Counted from the stretch's first letter, positions 1 to 9,381 are shown. The stretch: DNA of 64,000 nucleotides from Alteribacter lacisalsi (GCF_003226345.1 NZ_PDOF01000003.1:558001-622000), one strand, 5' to 3'. Numbers and translations are program-made. The notes: a model not told the origin generated them from the sequence alone.

Positions 1-387
1 GGAGCGATTTCCTTCGTCATCCTTGACATTACCGGTGTAGTAAAGGGTGAGACGGCCGTCCAGATCAACGGCACTGCCAGAGTAGCAGCCGTTTTTTTCG
101 TACCATTCACTCGGCGCAAGAGCTATCGGCTGATGCGTCCAGTTTACGAGATCCAGTGAGATATAATGCCCCCAGAACTTCGCTCCATGGCCGGTTTTGA
201 ACGGATTCCACTGATAAAACATATGATACGCGCCGTTCCACTGGATCCATCCGTTCGGATCGTTGATCAGACCATTTGGAGACATCAGGTGAAACCGCAG
301 CCGGTACGGATCCGCTTCCACACGACTCCTGCTCTCCTCTGCTTCTTTTAGGGCCTGATCGCGTAACTGCTTCTCTTTTTCCGTCAT
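1..387 (-). CDS. GH32 sucrose/sucrose-6-phosphate hydrolase, N-terminal part (cut by window edge)
   Basis: Reading the minus strand from an ATG at 387 gives an uninterrupted frame that runs off the left edge, so only about 129 N-terminal residues are visible. They contain the GH32 signature LMSPNGLINDPNG, whose aspartate is the nucleophile in the family, and a YSGSAV segment typical of the same fold. GH32 enzymes of this type cleave sucrose or sucrose-6-phosphate into glucose(-6-P) and fructose. The start lies just after the TAA stop of the fructokinase gene, and that gene's last codons supply a GAGGTG Shine-Dalgarno site, so translation is probably coupled. With the fructokinase this forms a sucrose utilisation operon. 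A GTG one codon upstream is an alternative start. Substrate (phosphorylated or free sucrose) cannot be decided here. Confidence 0.9.
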   Translation of the reverse strand, partial: MTEKEKQLRDQALKEAEESRSRVEADPYRLRFHLMSPNGLINDPNGWIQWNGAYHMFYQWNPFKTGHGAKFWGHYISLDLVNWTHQPIALAPSEWYEKNGCYSGSAVDLDGRLTLYYTGNVKDDEGNRS

Positions 388-390
388 CAC

Positions 391-1350
391 TTACACCTCA
401 CCGTTTTCATCTAAAATACGGTTTACCTGCTCGAGCGTAGGCAGTGCTGTCATTGCTCCCTTGGTTGAGGCAGCAAGCGCACCGGAGACACTGGCGAACC
501 GGGCCATTTTTCCAGCTTCTTTGGCCGTCAGGCTTCCAATTGGTTTTTCGCTCATGTGAAGCTGATAAAGCATACCGGAGACAAACGCATCCCCTGCGCC
601 TGTGGTATCCACGGCATCCACCTTCATGGCAGGCACGTGCGTGTGGTCACCATTGATGAACACATGGCTTCCCTCTGCTCCCATTGTGACAAGCAAAAGC
701 GGGATGTTGTACTGAGCCAGTGCGTCAACCCCGGTTTCAATCTCTCTCTCACCGGTAATGAATGCGAGTTCCTCTTCCGATATCTTCACTACGTCTGCTT
801 CACCAAGCATGGAGATAATCGCTTCACGGGCAGCCTCTTCGCTGTCCCAGAGCATCATCCGCAGGTTCGGATCGTAGGAGACAATCGCCCCTTTTTCCTG
901 CGCCAGGCGGACCGCTTTTTTCGTTGCTGATCTCGCCGGTTCGCTGATCAGGCTGATCGATCCGAAATGAAGCAGGTTGTGATCGTCAAACAGAGACTCG
1001 TCCACTTCATCTTCTTCAAGGAAACGATCTGCACTCGGGTCGATATAAAAATCAAAGCTGCGCTCTCCGCCTGCATCAAGCGTTACGAAAACGACACCGG
1101 TTCTCACTTCCTCCGAAAAGTACATCCGGTCTGTATGGACCCCATATCCACCAAGGGTCTCTTTCAGGAAATGACCGAGCACATCCTCACCTACTTTTCC
1201 AAGAAACGCTGTTTTCGCACCGAGCTGTGCCGCACCTACAGCCACATTTGCCGGTGCACCGCCTGGGCTTTTCTGAAACGCTGTGTTTTCGCTGTCCAGA
1301 GGGATAAAGTCGATCAGAGCCTCTCCAAGACTTACAATTCCTTTATTCAT
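391..1350 (-). CDS. Fructokinase, PfkB/ribokinase family
   Basis: This 319-residue protein has the PfkB layout: an N-terminal GEALIDFIP motif, an early sugar-binding GGAPANVAVG segment, and the C-terminal DTTGAGDAFVSG signature whose aspartate is the catalytic base. It should phosphorylate the fructose released by the GH32 enzyme encoded immediately downstream, giving fructose-6-phosphate in the cytoplasm. The ATG at 1350 is preceded by GGAGG at a good distance; the frame stays open further upstream but without a better start. Length and motifs match typical bacterial fructokinases of sucrose operons. Specificity for fructose rather than another ketose is inferred mainly from the neighbour. 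Confidence 0.88.
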   Translation of the reverse strand: MNKGIVSLGEALIDFIPLDSENTAFQKSPGGAPANVAVGAAQLGAKTAFLGKVGEDVLGHFLKETLGGYGVHTDRMYFSEEVRTGVVFVTLDAGGERSFDFYIDPSADRFLEEDEVDESLFDDHNLLHFGSISLISEPARSATKKAVRLAQEKGAIVSYDPNLRMMLWDSEEAAREAIISMLGEADVVKISEEELAFITGEREIETGVDALAQYNIPLLLVTMGAEGSHVFINGDHTHVPAMKVDAVDTTGAGDAFVSGMLYQLHMSEKPIGSLTAKEAGKMARFASVSGALAASTKGAMTALPTLEQVNRILDENGEV

Positions 1351-1531
1351 ATTGCATCCTCCATTCATCTGCTGCAGTTTAACTAAGTTTATGTTGCCAC
1401 ATCCCGCTGCACCCTGCAATGAACAAAACACCATTACGCTATTTTTTAGCTTTTCCTGTCCTGCCGGTATTATCTCCTGTGTATTTTTTGCCCCGTGAAA
1501 CCAGGCCCTTCCGTGGAAAAAAAGCGTCAAC

Positions 1532-1549
1532 ATTGTTAAAATAAACAAT
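1532..1549. promoter_or_regulatory. Inverted repeat, candidate operator between divergent genes
   Basis: ATTGTT and AACAAT arms are separated by six bases (AAAATA) in the divergent region between the sucrose operon and the ATP-grasp gene. Perfect 6-bp arms with short spacing look like a repressor operator, but I cannot name the regulator, and the position relative to either promoter is not established. Confidence 0.35.
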
Positions 1550-1603
1550 ACCAATCACTTTTATCGGAATTCAGCTTATATTAGTAATAGAAAGGGCGAT
1601 TTG

Positions 1604-2575
1604 ATGACAAAAGTCTATATTATTCACGAAAACGACGAGTGGACAGCGCCTTTGAAAGAGGCTTTGACCGAGATCGGTGTGCCTCATGAAGACTGGCATT
1701 TTGCCCACGGAACGGTGGATCTTCAGGCAGAGCCTCCGGAAGGGATCTTTTATAACCGGATGAGCGCCTCCTCCCACACGAGGGGCCACCGCTTTGCGCC
1801 GGAGCTTGCCCAGGCTGTTATTGCCTGGCTCGAGAGTCACGGCCGGACTGTACTAAACGACAGCCGTGCTCTCCAGCTTGAGCTCAGCAAGGTTCTCCAG
1901 TATGAGAAGTTAAAGCAGTTTGGCATCCGGACACCGGATACAGTTGCTGCAGTCGGGACTGCACAGCTGGCCAAAGCCGCGCAGTCCTTCCCTGCACCGT
2001 TTATTACCAAACACAACCGGGCCGGAAAAGGGCTCGGCGTAATGCGGTTTGATACTGCAGAGAGCCTTGAAAAATATGTATCCGGTGGCGTATTTGATGA
2101 TTCCGTTGACGGTATCACTCTGCTCCAGCAGTTTGTGGATTCGCCGACGCGCACGATTACCCGCTGTGAATTTATCGGCGGCAGGTTTCTTTACGCAGTC
2201 AGAGTGGACACCTCTGAAGGGTTTGAACTCTGCCCGGCGGAGGCGTGTGAAATCGGTGAAACCGTTGAGGCGTGCCCCGTGTCAGGGGACGAAGAGCCGG
2301 AGAAGCCGCGATCGAAATTCGAGATTATTGATGAATTTTCAAGCCAGCTGATTCAAAAATATGAAGCATTTCTTGCTGCAAACGGCATTGCATTTGCGGG
2401 AATTGAGTTTATTGAAGATGCCAACGGCACTGTTTATACGTATGATGTCAATACAAATACAAACTATAACCCTAAAGCAGAAGCTGCTGCAGGGGTTTAC
2501 GGTATGAAGGAATTGGCTGCTTATCTGAAAAAGACACTCGAGGCCAGTACTAAAGGCGGCACCGTCCATTCCTGA
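1604..2575 (+). CDS. ATP-grasp domain protein, RimK-like ligase
   Basis: This 323-residue cytoplasmic protein reads as an ATP-grasp carboxylate-amine ligase. It has a pre-ATP-grasp N-terminal domain, a lysine-bearing nucleotide-binding segment (FITKHNRAGKGLGVMRF), and the C-terminal metal-binding stretch YDVNTNTNYNPKAE near residue 290, similar to the DxNxNxxx motif of RimK and related peptide ligases. Such enzymes form an amide bond at the expense of ATP through an acyl-phosphate. The ATG at 1604 follows an AGGG site; a TTG one codon earlier is possible. It is not obviously co-transcribed with the sucrose genes, which point the other way. Substrates are unknown. Confidence 0.72.
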   Translation: MTKVYIIHENDEWTAPLKEALTEIGVPHEDWHFAHGTVDLQAEPPEGIFYNRMSASSHTRGHRFAPELAQAVIAWLESHGRTVLNDSRALQLELSKVLQYEKLKQFGIRTPDTVAAVGTAQLAKAAQSFPAPFITKHNRAGKGLGVMRFDTAESLEKYVSGGVFDDSVDGITLLQQFVDSPTRTITRCEFIGGRFLYAVRVDTSEGFELCPAEACEIGETVEACPVSGDEEPEKPRSKFEIIDEFSSQLIQKYEAFLAANGIAFAGIEFIEDANGTVYTYDVNTNTNYNPKAEAAAGVYGMKELAAYLKKTLEASTKGGTVHS

Positions 2576-2664
2576 TCCCGTATGAAGCGTCCCTGCACGA
2601 CAAAGGACGCCTGATTTAGTACACTTAAAAGAAATCACCGCACTGTTTTAGGAGGGACGCCCTT

Positions 2665-3015
2665 ATGAAACCAATTGATCCCCGGAAGGTACAGGAAACG
2701 ATAAACCAGAACGCAGGCAAAGAACTTTACGTACACCTTGAAACCACCAACGGCGCTTATGCGTCTCATAAAAATCAGGGATTTTTCTCTGTCGGAACGT
2801 TTCTCAGAAATGCCCGGATCAAATATGTGCAGGGTAAAATTACTGGCGATGGGCCATACCGTCTCGGTCTTGAGCTTGAAGGAGGCTGGGCCTATGCTGA
2901 AGGCCTGACCGACTGGGAGATTGATGATCAGAACCAGATCCTTTTTGCCGGACACGACCCGGATGGAAAGCTCGCGATTGCCTTTCAGCTTAGCGAAAAG
3001 CCCTTCCGTAAATAA
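2665..3015 (+). CDS. yojF: YojF family protein (DUF1806)
   Basis: The 116-residue sequence resembles B. subtilis YojF, a small soluble protein encoded directly before the bacillithiol deacetylase BshB2 (YojG). The same order is found here, with about 60 bases separating the genes. A strong GGAGGGACGCCCTT-ATG initiation region decides the start. It has no membrane segment and no recognisable catalytic motif. From its conserved neighbourhood I infer a role supporting bacillithiol metabolism or the deacetylase, but the biochemical function is not known to me. Confidence 0.82.
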   Translation: MKPIDPRKVQETINQNAGKELYVHLETTNGAYASHKNQGFFSVGTFLRNARIKYVQGKITGDGPYRLGLELEGGWAYAEGLTDWEIDDQNQILFAGHDPDGKLAIAFQLSEKPFRK

Positions 3016-3075
3016 ACCTGCACGGATGCTGCCCTGCAGCATCATGAAGTAAAAGTGCCAAAGGATGTGACTACG

Positions 3076-3744
3076 ATGGAAGACCATGTACTCGTAATAT
3101 TCCCTCACCCGGACGATGAAGCGTTCGGGGTTGCAGGAACAATTCTGTCACACACACAAAGTGGAACGCCGGTCACATACGTTTGTCTCACCCTCGGTGA
3201 AATGGGACGGAATATGGGACGGCCGCTTATTGCCAATCGGGAAACTCTTCCCGACATTCGTCTGAAAGAACTGGAGGAGGCCTGCCGGCTTCTCGGCATT
3301 GAAGACCTTCGCCGTTTCGGCATGCGCGATAAAACGATTGAGTTTACCGATGATGCGCTTCTAATTAACCGGATGTCTGATGTGATTGATGATGTGAAGC
3401 CGTCGCTGATCATTACCTTTTATCCGGGCTATGCTGTGCATCCCGACCATAATGCCACTGCAGCTGCCGTGATTCAGGCAGTGAAAAAAATCAAGCCTGA
3501 GGACCGTCCGACTGTGCACGCTCTCGCCTTCTCGGAAGGGTGCGAGGATATCCTCGGTGAGCCTGACATCGTTCACGATGTCAGCCGCTTCTCCCAGCAG
3601 AAAATGAAAGTGATTGAAGCACACCAGTCCCAGACAGCCGGCGTGTTCCAGACGATGAAACAGCGCTTCCTCGACCATGATGAAACGGTTCTGGAGCGGA
3701 TGAACACAGAACGTTTCTGGACGTTTCCAGTGGACCAGAGTTAA
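3076..3744 (+). CDS. bshB2: Bacillithiol biosynthesis deacetylase BshB2
   Basis: This 222-residue LmbE/PIG-L family deacetylase carries the zinc-binding FPHPDDEAFG motif near the N terminus, with the general-base aspartate, and the distal HPDHNA motif supplying the third zinc ligand. BshB enzymes remove the acetyl group from GlcNAc-malate to give GlcN-malate, the second step in making bacillithiol, the main low-molecular-weight thiol of Bacillaceae. Length agrees with B. subtilis YojG. I chose the ATG at 3076 because AAGGA lies at the right distance; an in-frame GTG at 3055 would add seven residues and has no good site. It follows yojF, as in B. subtilis. BshB enzymes can also act as bacillithiol-conjugate amidases. 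Confidence 0.9.
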   Translation: MEDHVLVIFPHPDDEAFGVAGTILSHTQSGTPVTYVCLTLGEMGRNMGRPLIANRETLPDIRLKELEEACRLLGIEDLRRFGMRDKTIEFTDDALLINRMSDVIDDVKPSLIITFYPGYAVHPDHNATAAAVIQAVKKIKPEDRPTVHALAFSEGCEDILGEPDIVHDVSRFSQQKMKVIEAHQSQTAGVFQTMKQRFLDHDETVLERMNTERFWTFPVDQS

Positions 3745-3754
3745 ATAAAACGAT

Positions 3755-3790
3755 GAGAGGGTACCCTGCACGGGCATCCTCTCTTTTTAT
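3755..3790 (+). terminator. Intrinsic terminator after bshB2
   Basis: GAGAGG and CCTCTC arms enclose a second inner pairing (CCCTG/CGGG) and are followed by TTTTTATT, directly downstream of the bshB2 stop. Confidence 0.8.
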
Positions 3791-3863
3791 TCATCGACGG
3801 CGAAACTGAACCTCTGGGCTTTTTTCGCTGCCGATTCGTTTATATTTATGCGGGCTGACAGAT

Positions 3864-4961
3864 TTACTGAAGCTCCAGAACCAGCTCTGCTGCATTGCCC
3901 CTGATTTCCTCAATCACAAGGTCTCCATCAAGGTTTTCTCCTTCTTCACCGTAATGTTCAGTAACCCAATCACGCTGTGACGAGTAATAAGGGGCAAATT
4001 TCACCTTAAGTTCCATCGCTGCATCCTCATCCACTTCGTCAGGATAATGCACGCGGACTTCAAAAGAACCGTCTGGATTCACTCTTTCTGTGTTTTGAAA
4101 CCCTACAGCGATATAGTCTGGCAGGTGTACCATTACTTCGAGAGAGGCCCCTTCAAGAAGGTTCGTCTCACCTGTAATGTAAAAATAGCGGTCATCCTTC
4201 TCAATGGAAATGCCGTCCATCCTCACATTCAGCTCACCTTGGTCATCCGGGAAATTCCACTCTGGCGTTTCCGTTTCCACAGTGGCAAATGTTCCCTCCT
4301 CAGGGGCAAAGAATGCACTGGCTCTCGCTACATAGTTCTCATCGGCACCTCTGTTATCATCCCGGTAAATGTAGACCCCTTCCAGTGTTTCACCAAATTC
4401 ACCGTAATGGGCAATCACATCCTCCTCCCGCTGGTTCGAAGGATTGAACTCCACCTCCACTTCCAGAACCGTGTCGTACAGCTCGGGATTACGGAGGGAG
4501 AACTCGGCTGTGCCATCCTGCTCCACCTCTGTAAACTGGTAGCCTCCCCCTATGGAATAGTCCTCTGACCAGAGCTGGGCTTTAACCCGGGAGCCGGGTA
4601 AAAGGTTAGTGTCTGCTCTGACGACAATTTCATCTTCCTTTTCCTCAATTTCGGCTTCGATCCGGATCTCCATTTCACCCTGATCGTCAGGTGCGTCTCC
4701 TGGGGCCTCCGGTGTATCAAAAGACACCTCTTCCCGCTCTGAGTCATCCTCTTCTGGGTTGTCTTCTTCGCTGTCATCATCCGGATTTTCTTCCTCTTCT
4801 TCCGGCTCGTCCTCTTCTTCAGAATCTTCTTCCTGCTCTTCCGGAGTGGTATCTTCTGCCTCTGTTCCTGCTTCTTCTTCATTATCGCTGCAGCCTGTCA
4901 TAATCGAGGCTGCAAGGAGTGCGGTTCCTGCTGCAGTTATTAAACCTGTTTTCTTTTTCAT
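3864..4961 (-). CDS. Acidic lipoprotein with two tandem extracellular domains
   Basis: The 365-residue product starts with a lipoprotein signal peptide ending in the lipobox SIMTGC, so it should be lipidated and anchored outside the membrane. A linker of about 70 residues made almost wholly of Glu, Asp, Ser and Pro follows. Then come two copies of a roughly 125-residue domain, each opening with DDQGE, containing a TNLL-G motif and closing with a HYGE-GE-L segment, so the protein arose by internal duplication. I do not recognise the domain. The ATG at 4961 is preceded by an AGGGG-type site; an upstream in-frame start would bury the signal peptide. The very acidic linker fits a secreted protein of a salt- or alkali-adapted Bacillaceae. 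Confidence 0.8.
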   Translation of the reverse strand: MKKKTGLITAAGTALLAASIMTGCSDNEEEAGTEAEDTTPEEQEEDSEEEDEPEEEEENPDDDSEEDNPEEDDSEREEVSFDTPEAPGDAPDDQGEMEIRIEAEIEEKEDEIVVRADTNLLPGSRVKAQLWSEDYSIGGGYQFTEVEQDGTAEFSLRNPELYDTVLEVEVEFNPSNQREEDVIAHYGEFGETLEGVYIYRDDNRGADENYVARASAFFAPEEGTFATVETETPEWNFPDDQGELNVRMDGISIEKDDRYFYITGETNLLEGASLEVMVHLPDYIAVGFQNTERVNPDGSFEVRVHYPDEVDEDAAMELKVKFAPYYSSQRDWVTEHYGEEGENLDGDLVIEEIRGNAAELVLELQ

Positions 4962-5176
4962 CCTGTCTCGTCCCCTCCGTCTGATTTGCTTTACCAGATT
5001 AACACAAAATTCCAATACCCAAAACCGGGATAAATGACCCCTTTTTACGCCAAAACGAGACTTTATGCCCATTAAATATTTACTGGGTATTATACAGCTT
5101 TTCGGAGGATTCCTGGAGAATGTTTTCTTTTATTGAAGGAGCCAAGCACTCGTCATCTCTCATTACATCTGAGCGG

Positions 5177-5217
5177 ACACAAAAAAACGCCCTCCTGCAC
5201 CTGCAAGTGAGGGGACG
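5177..5217 (-). terminator. Intrinsic terminator after the 5224-5730 gene
   Basis: On the minus strand ACG-CCCCTC pairs with GAGGG-CGT across a loop and is followed by seven U residues, just past the stop at 5224. Confidence 0.75.
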
Positions 5218-5223
5218 TGTTCT

Positions 5224-5730
5224 CTAGGCTTCTTCTTTTTTTATTGCTGCACGTTTATGCGGCAGGGTTTCCTTTACAGCCTGCTCCAGATTTGCGAGTA
5301 GTTTCCGTTTTGACAGCAGGGAAAATGTGAATGTCCGGTACTGATGACGCATGCGGGCGGTCACTTCTGCTGTCAGTCCGTCCACTTGCCTCCTGACGAT
5401 ATGGTCTGTTTCCAGAACCGTCCGGATCTTTCTGAACACCGGTACAAACAGAAAATAGGAATCGGTCATCACAACGTAGCCTCTCCGGCCGTTCCCGTGC
5501 CTGTATCCCTTTACAATACAGGTGACTTCTTCATTTACCATGGACTGTGCTTTCCTTCTTGCGATCTCCTTCGCTGCCATGTCAATTCCGAAAGTCAGGA
5601 TCAGCGCTGCTGCCACACTTCCTAGTGCGTATGCAGCTGAATATTCAATGACAACTACCGGAACGAGCAGGCCGAAAACGAGCCAGCTTAATACATATCT
5701 AACATAAAAACCGGTAAATGGACCGTTCAT
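5224..5730 (-). CDS. Small membrane protein, unknown function
   Basis: The 168-residue product has two hydrophobic segments in its first 60 residues, then a charged cytoplasmic part containing a beta-rich stretch (YVVMTDSYFLFVPVF) that resembles a bacterial PH-like or YcxB-like domain, and a Lys/Arg-rich end. I do not recognise a named family. GAGGTG six bases upstream selects the ATG at 5730; a GTG three codons earlier overlaps that site. It is monocistronic, with its own terminator downstream and about 290 bases separating it from ltaS. Confidence 0.65.
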   Translation of the reverse strand: MNGPFTGFYVRYVLSWLVFGLLVPVVVIEYSAAYALGSVAAALILTFGIDMAAKEIARRKAQSMVNEEVTCIVKGYRHGNGRRGYVVMTDSYFLFVPVFRKIRTVLETDHIVRRQVDGLTAEVTARMRHQYRTFTFSLLSKRKLLANLEQAVKETLPHKRAAIKKEEA

Positions 5731-5937
5731 AATATACACCTCTTTTCCAATTGAGCGTTTAGTTTAAAACTATACCAGAACAGCTCATAATATTCAAAGT
5801 TTACTGAACTGTTCGACAAATGTTCTTTGGACTCATGTTCTTTCACCAGAAACCGCAAAATACGTGAACTCATCTCATTCCCTTAATCTGTGAATTCAAA
5901 CCTTTTCCCACTTACTATTGTTACGCAAAGGAAAAGA

Positions 5938-5972
5938 AAAAAAGACTACCCCGGAACCCGAGCAGTCTTCTC
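5938..5972 (-). terminator. Intrinsic terminator after ltaS
   Basis: On the minus strand AGACT...AGTCT arms with an inner GGG/CCGG pairing are followed by seven U residues, about 50 bases past the ltaS stop. The rest of the 292-base gap between the two genes shows no coding potential. Confidence 0.65.
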
Positions 5973-6022
5973 TTCATGTTTAGGTTTACGAAGCAGCATT
6001 TTTTCAAAAAACAGCTATCATA

Positions 6023-7885
6023 TTACATATCCTCTACATCCCTGAAGCGGATGAGGTCGCCGAAAATGATGGAGTCAGAGTAAAAGAGTTCCCACTCTCC
6101 CCTGTCACGGAGAGGATCACACGTCTCATCAGATACAACTCTTTTACTTCCCCGCTCAAAGCACTTTCCCCGTGTATACATATACTCATCGGTAATAATT
6201 GTCCCGTTTCTCAATACCGCAAAATCCTCACGCTCTCTGGCAAACAGATCGCTGCCGAACATCACGTGGGGGTGCTCCGGGATGCCTAGCAGATTAAGGA
6301 GTGTAGGCATCACATCCACTTTACCGGATACCGTCTCCATTTCCTCCCCTTCCTGATCCGGAATGTGAATAATCAGGGGTACCCGTGCCAGTTGTACATT
6401 TTCGTAATCATCTATTTCCGTACCAAGAAATTCGCCCATCGCATCATTGTGGCTTTCAGCAATGCCGTAATGATCGCCATACATCACAAACATGGTGTTC
6501 TCATACAGGCCTGCGTCTTTCATGTCTTCCATAAACAGCCTGATTGCCTCGTCTGTGTAGCGTACCGTCGGAATATAGCGGCTCAGAATCTCACTTTCCG
6601 ATTCGTAGGGCTCGATAAAATGATCCTCCTCGTCCAGTTCATACGGAAAGTGATTTGTAAGCGTCAGGAATGTAGCATAAAACGGTTCCTGCAGCTCGGT
6701 CACATACTCCATCGACTGATCAAAGAAATCAATATCCTTTAACCCCCAGCCGACACTGTTTTCGTCTGATATGTCGAAGTAACTTCCAGAGAAATAATAG
6801 TCGTAGCCGAGATTTTCATACATCATATCGCGGTTATAAAAGGTGCGGTCGTTTGCATGAAAGGAAACAGCCTCATACCCGCCGGCAGTGAGTGAGCCGG
6901 GTAAAGCGAGGTACTCATTTTCACTGTGCGTATGAAAAACCGCACCACGCCCGGCAGGATACAGGGAGTTGTTAATCATAAATTCTGCATCTGATGTTTT
7001 TCCCTGGCCGGTCTGGTCGTAGAAATTCGGGAAATAATAGCTTTCTTCAATCAGTTCATTCAGGTAGGGAGTAATCTCCTGCCCATCCACGGTTTCGCCA
7101 ATTACAAAACTTTCAATCGATTCAAGAGAAATGACCACCACATTCATGTCCCGTGCAATTCCGTGCTGTTCGGGATTTGGAAGAGCACGGTACACGGCAC
7201 GGTGCTCGTTAATATCGTTCCATTCGTCTTCTTCGGAAAAAATTGCCTGGGCAGCTGTACGGGTATGCAGGAAAGCATCATACACATAAAAATTGTACAG
7301 GCCGTAGCGCTGAATCAGACCTTCGCGGTCAAAGGTGTGGGTCATCGTTTCACGATTCTCCGGCTGATCGAGCTGCGAAAGGCCGATAATGACAAGAGCT
7401 GTACCAATCAAACCTGCATATACCTTCCGGTGCCGCCTGAAAGGGAGCTGCGTCACTCTGACAAACGGTGATTTTCTTACCAGCAGGACAAAAAACAGGA
7501 CCACGTCCACGAAAAACAGCACGTCATACCAGTGAATTAATTCAAACACACTGGTGCTCAAGTCTCCCGCATTTCCGCCCATAACGAGCATCGGCAGAGT
7601 AATGATGTCGGTGAATTCCCGGAAATACACGGCATTACTGTACAGAATGACACTTAAGGCGAGTGTCCAGATTAACAGATACCAGCGTTGAAACGCTGGT
7701 TTCATGAGCAGTCCAAAAGCAAAAATGATCAGGATAAAGGACAATGGATTAAGGATAAAAACGATCGTTTCCAGCGCATCCGCCGTGGCAACCTGAAAAA
7801 TGAAAGCCGAGACAATAAAGGTCTTCACCCACAGCGCAAGAAGGCAGACCAGAAGAAAGCGGTGATTCCGGATGGCTTCTTTCAT
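6023..7885 (-). CDS. ltaS: Lipoteichoic acid synthase (LtaS family)
   Basis: The 620-residue protein has five N-terminal hydrophobic helices (about residues 10-190) followed by an extracellular sulfatase-fold domain. The catalytic threonine is visible in GQGKTSDAEFM, matching the GQGKT nucleophile motif of LtaS; other conserved segments are NHFPY and MYGDHYG, which supply manganese ligands. LtaS enzymes polymerise the glycerol-phosphate chain of lipoteichoic acid from phosphatidylglycerol on the outer face of the membrane. GAGGTG upstream favours the ATG at 7885 over a start four codons earlier. B. subtilis has four paralogues (LtaS, YqgS, YfnI, YvgJ), and which one this equals cannot be settled here. 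It stands alone, divergent from ampS. Confidence 0.92.
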   Translation of the reverse strand: MKEAIRNHRFLLVCLLALWVKTFIVSAFIFQVATADALETIVFILNPLSFILIIFAFGLLMKPAFQRWYLLIWTLALSVILYSNAVYFREFTDIITLPMLVMGGNAGDLSTSVFELIHWYDVLFFVDVVLFFVLLVRKSPFVRVTQLPFRRHRKVYAGLIGTALVIIGLSQLDQPENRETMTHTFDREGLIQRYGLYNFYVYDAFLHTRTAAQAIFSEEDEWNDINEHRAVYRALPNPEQHGIARDMNVVVISLESIESFVIGETVDGQEITPYLNELIEESYYFPNFYDQTGQGKTSDAEFMINNSLYPAGRGAVFHTHSENEYLALPGSLTAGGYEAVSFHANDRTFYNRDMMYENLGYDYYFSGSYFDISDENSVGWGLKDIDFFDQSMEYVTELQEPFYATFLTLTNHFPYELDEEDHFIEPYESESEILSRYIPTVRYTDEAIRLFMEDMKDAGLYENTMFVMYGDHYGIAESHNDAMGEFLGTEIDDYENVQLARVPLIIHIPDQEGEEMETVSGKVDVMPTLLNLLGIPEHPHVMFGSDLFAREREDFAVLRNGTIITDEYMYTRGKCFERGSKRVVSDETCDPLRDRGEWELFYSDSIIFGDLIRFRDVEDM

Positions 7886-8125
7886 TATATATTGCACCTC
7901 TTATAATCAAGCATTAGTAACTTTAATTTTATGCGATTTTCCAGATAACCAACAAATCATATTCCCTGTTTTACATGATTTTCAACATTTATATACTTAT
8001 TCATACCCTTCTTCCTCTTAAGTCACACCCGCCTCTGTTTTTCGAAAGTTTCAAAAAGAAGAGCAAACCTGTTAAACTGATATTAAGTAGGATGTAAAAC
8101 TGTCTATCGGAGAGGAAGTAATGTT

Positions 8126-9364
8126 ATGAGTCAATTTGAACAGAAACTGTCAAAATATGCTGAACTCGTTGTACGTATGGGTATCAACGTTCAGGAAGGT
8201 CAGGAAGTGGTCGTGAACGCACCGGTCACCTCTGCTGATTTTGCCCGTAAAGTGATCCGCGAATGCTATGAGGCAGGCGCGAAAAATGTACATATTGAGT
8301 GGCACGATGATGAATCTGCCCGAATCCGCTACGATCTGGCTCCAATGGAATCTTTCAGGGAGTTTCCTGAATGGAAAGCGAAAGGGCTTGAAACACTTGC
8401 CGAACGGGGGGCTGCCTTTTTAACAATCAAATCAACCGACCCGGATCTGTTCAAAGGCGTTCCTGCTGAGCGCGTGGCTGTCCACAACAAAACAGCCGGA
8501 CAGGCAACAAACACGTTCCGCCAGTATATTCAATCCGACAAAGTAGCCTGGTGCGTCTCCGCTGCTCCTTCCATCGGCTGGGCGAAGAAAGTTTTCCCAG
8601 ACAGCTCAGAAGAAGAAGCTGTCGACAAGCTGTGGGAAGCGATGTTTGAAGCGGTACGCGTCAATACAGCCGACCCTGTTGATGCCTGGAAACAGCATGA
8701 TACCACGCTTCAGACAAAGGCTGAGTTTCTCAACAGCCAGAAATACAAAGCGCTGCATTACACTGCAGAAGGTACGGACCTTACGATCGAACTGCCGGAA
8801 AACCACATCTGGAAAGGCGGCGGCGGTGCCAACGTTGATGGTACACACTTTATTGCCAACATGCCGACTGAAGAGGTGTTTACTGTTCCGAAAAAAGACG
8901 GTGTAAACGGAACCGTTCGCAACACAAAGCCGCTTAACTACAGCGGAAACGTGATTGACGGCTTTTCACTTACGTTTGAAAGCGGAAAAGTGACTGGATT
9001 TACAGCAGAGGAAGGCGAAGAAACACTCAAGCACCTCCTTGATACGGATGAAGGCGCCCGCTTCCTCGGTGAAGTGGCACTCGTTCCACACAGCTCACCG
9101 ATTTCACAGTCCGGGATCCTTTTCTACAACACGCTTTATGACGAGAATGCTTCAAACCATATCGCACTTGGCAGCGCGTACACGTTCTGTGTAGAAGGAG
9201 GACCTGATATGTCCAAGGAAGAACTCGAACAGCGCGGAATCAACAGCAGCATTACACACGTTGATTTCATGATCGGTTCAGGTGAAATGGATATCGACGG
9301 AATTAAGGAAGACGGAAGTCGCGAGCCCGTATTCCGCAACGGTGAATGGGCAACAAAAGATTAA
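8126..9364 (+). CDS. ampS: Aminopeptidase, M29 family (AmpS)
   Basis: The 412-residue sequence is colinear with thermophilic-type M29 aminopeptidases such as AmpS and AmpT. Metal-binding residues are visible around ENHIW, FNTLYDENASNHIALG and DFMIGSGEMDIDG in the C-terminal half, the usual positions for the Glu, His and Asp ligands of the dinuclear centre. These cytoplasmic enzymes trim N-terminal amino acids from peptides. GGAGAGGAAG lies upstream of the ATG at 8126. The gene is monocistronic, with its own terminator and a long upstream gap shared with divergent ltaS. Confidence 0.92.
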   Translation: MSQFEQKLSKYAELVVRMGINVQEGQEVVVNAPVTSADFARKVIRECYEAGAKNVHIEWHDDESARIRYDLAPMESFREFPEWKAKGLETLAERGAAFLTIKSTDPDLFKGVPAERVAVHNKTAGQATNTFRQYIQSDKVAWCVSAAPSIGWAKKVFPDSSEEEAVDKLWEAMFEAVRVNTADPVDAWKQHDTTLQTKAEFLNSQKYKALHYTAEGTDLTIELPENHIWKGGGGANVDGTHFIANMPTEEVFTVPKKDGVNGTVRNTKPLNYSGNVIDGFSLTFESGKVTGFTAEEGEETLKHLLDTDEGARFLGEVALVPHSSPISQSGILFYNTLYDENASNHIALGSAYTFCVEGGPDMSKEELEQRGINSSITHVDFMIGSGEMDIDGIKEDGSREPVFRNGEWATKD

Positions 9365-9381
9365 TTTTACAGTCTGAAAAT

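Noticed and set aside
4691-5037. Ser- and Leu-rich + strand frames opposite the acidic lipoprotein linker
   Set aside because: They are complements of repeated GAA/GAG/GAT codons in the Glu/Asp-rich linker.
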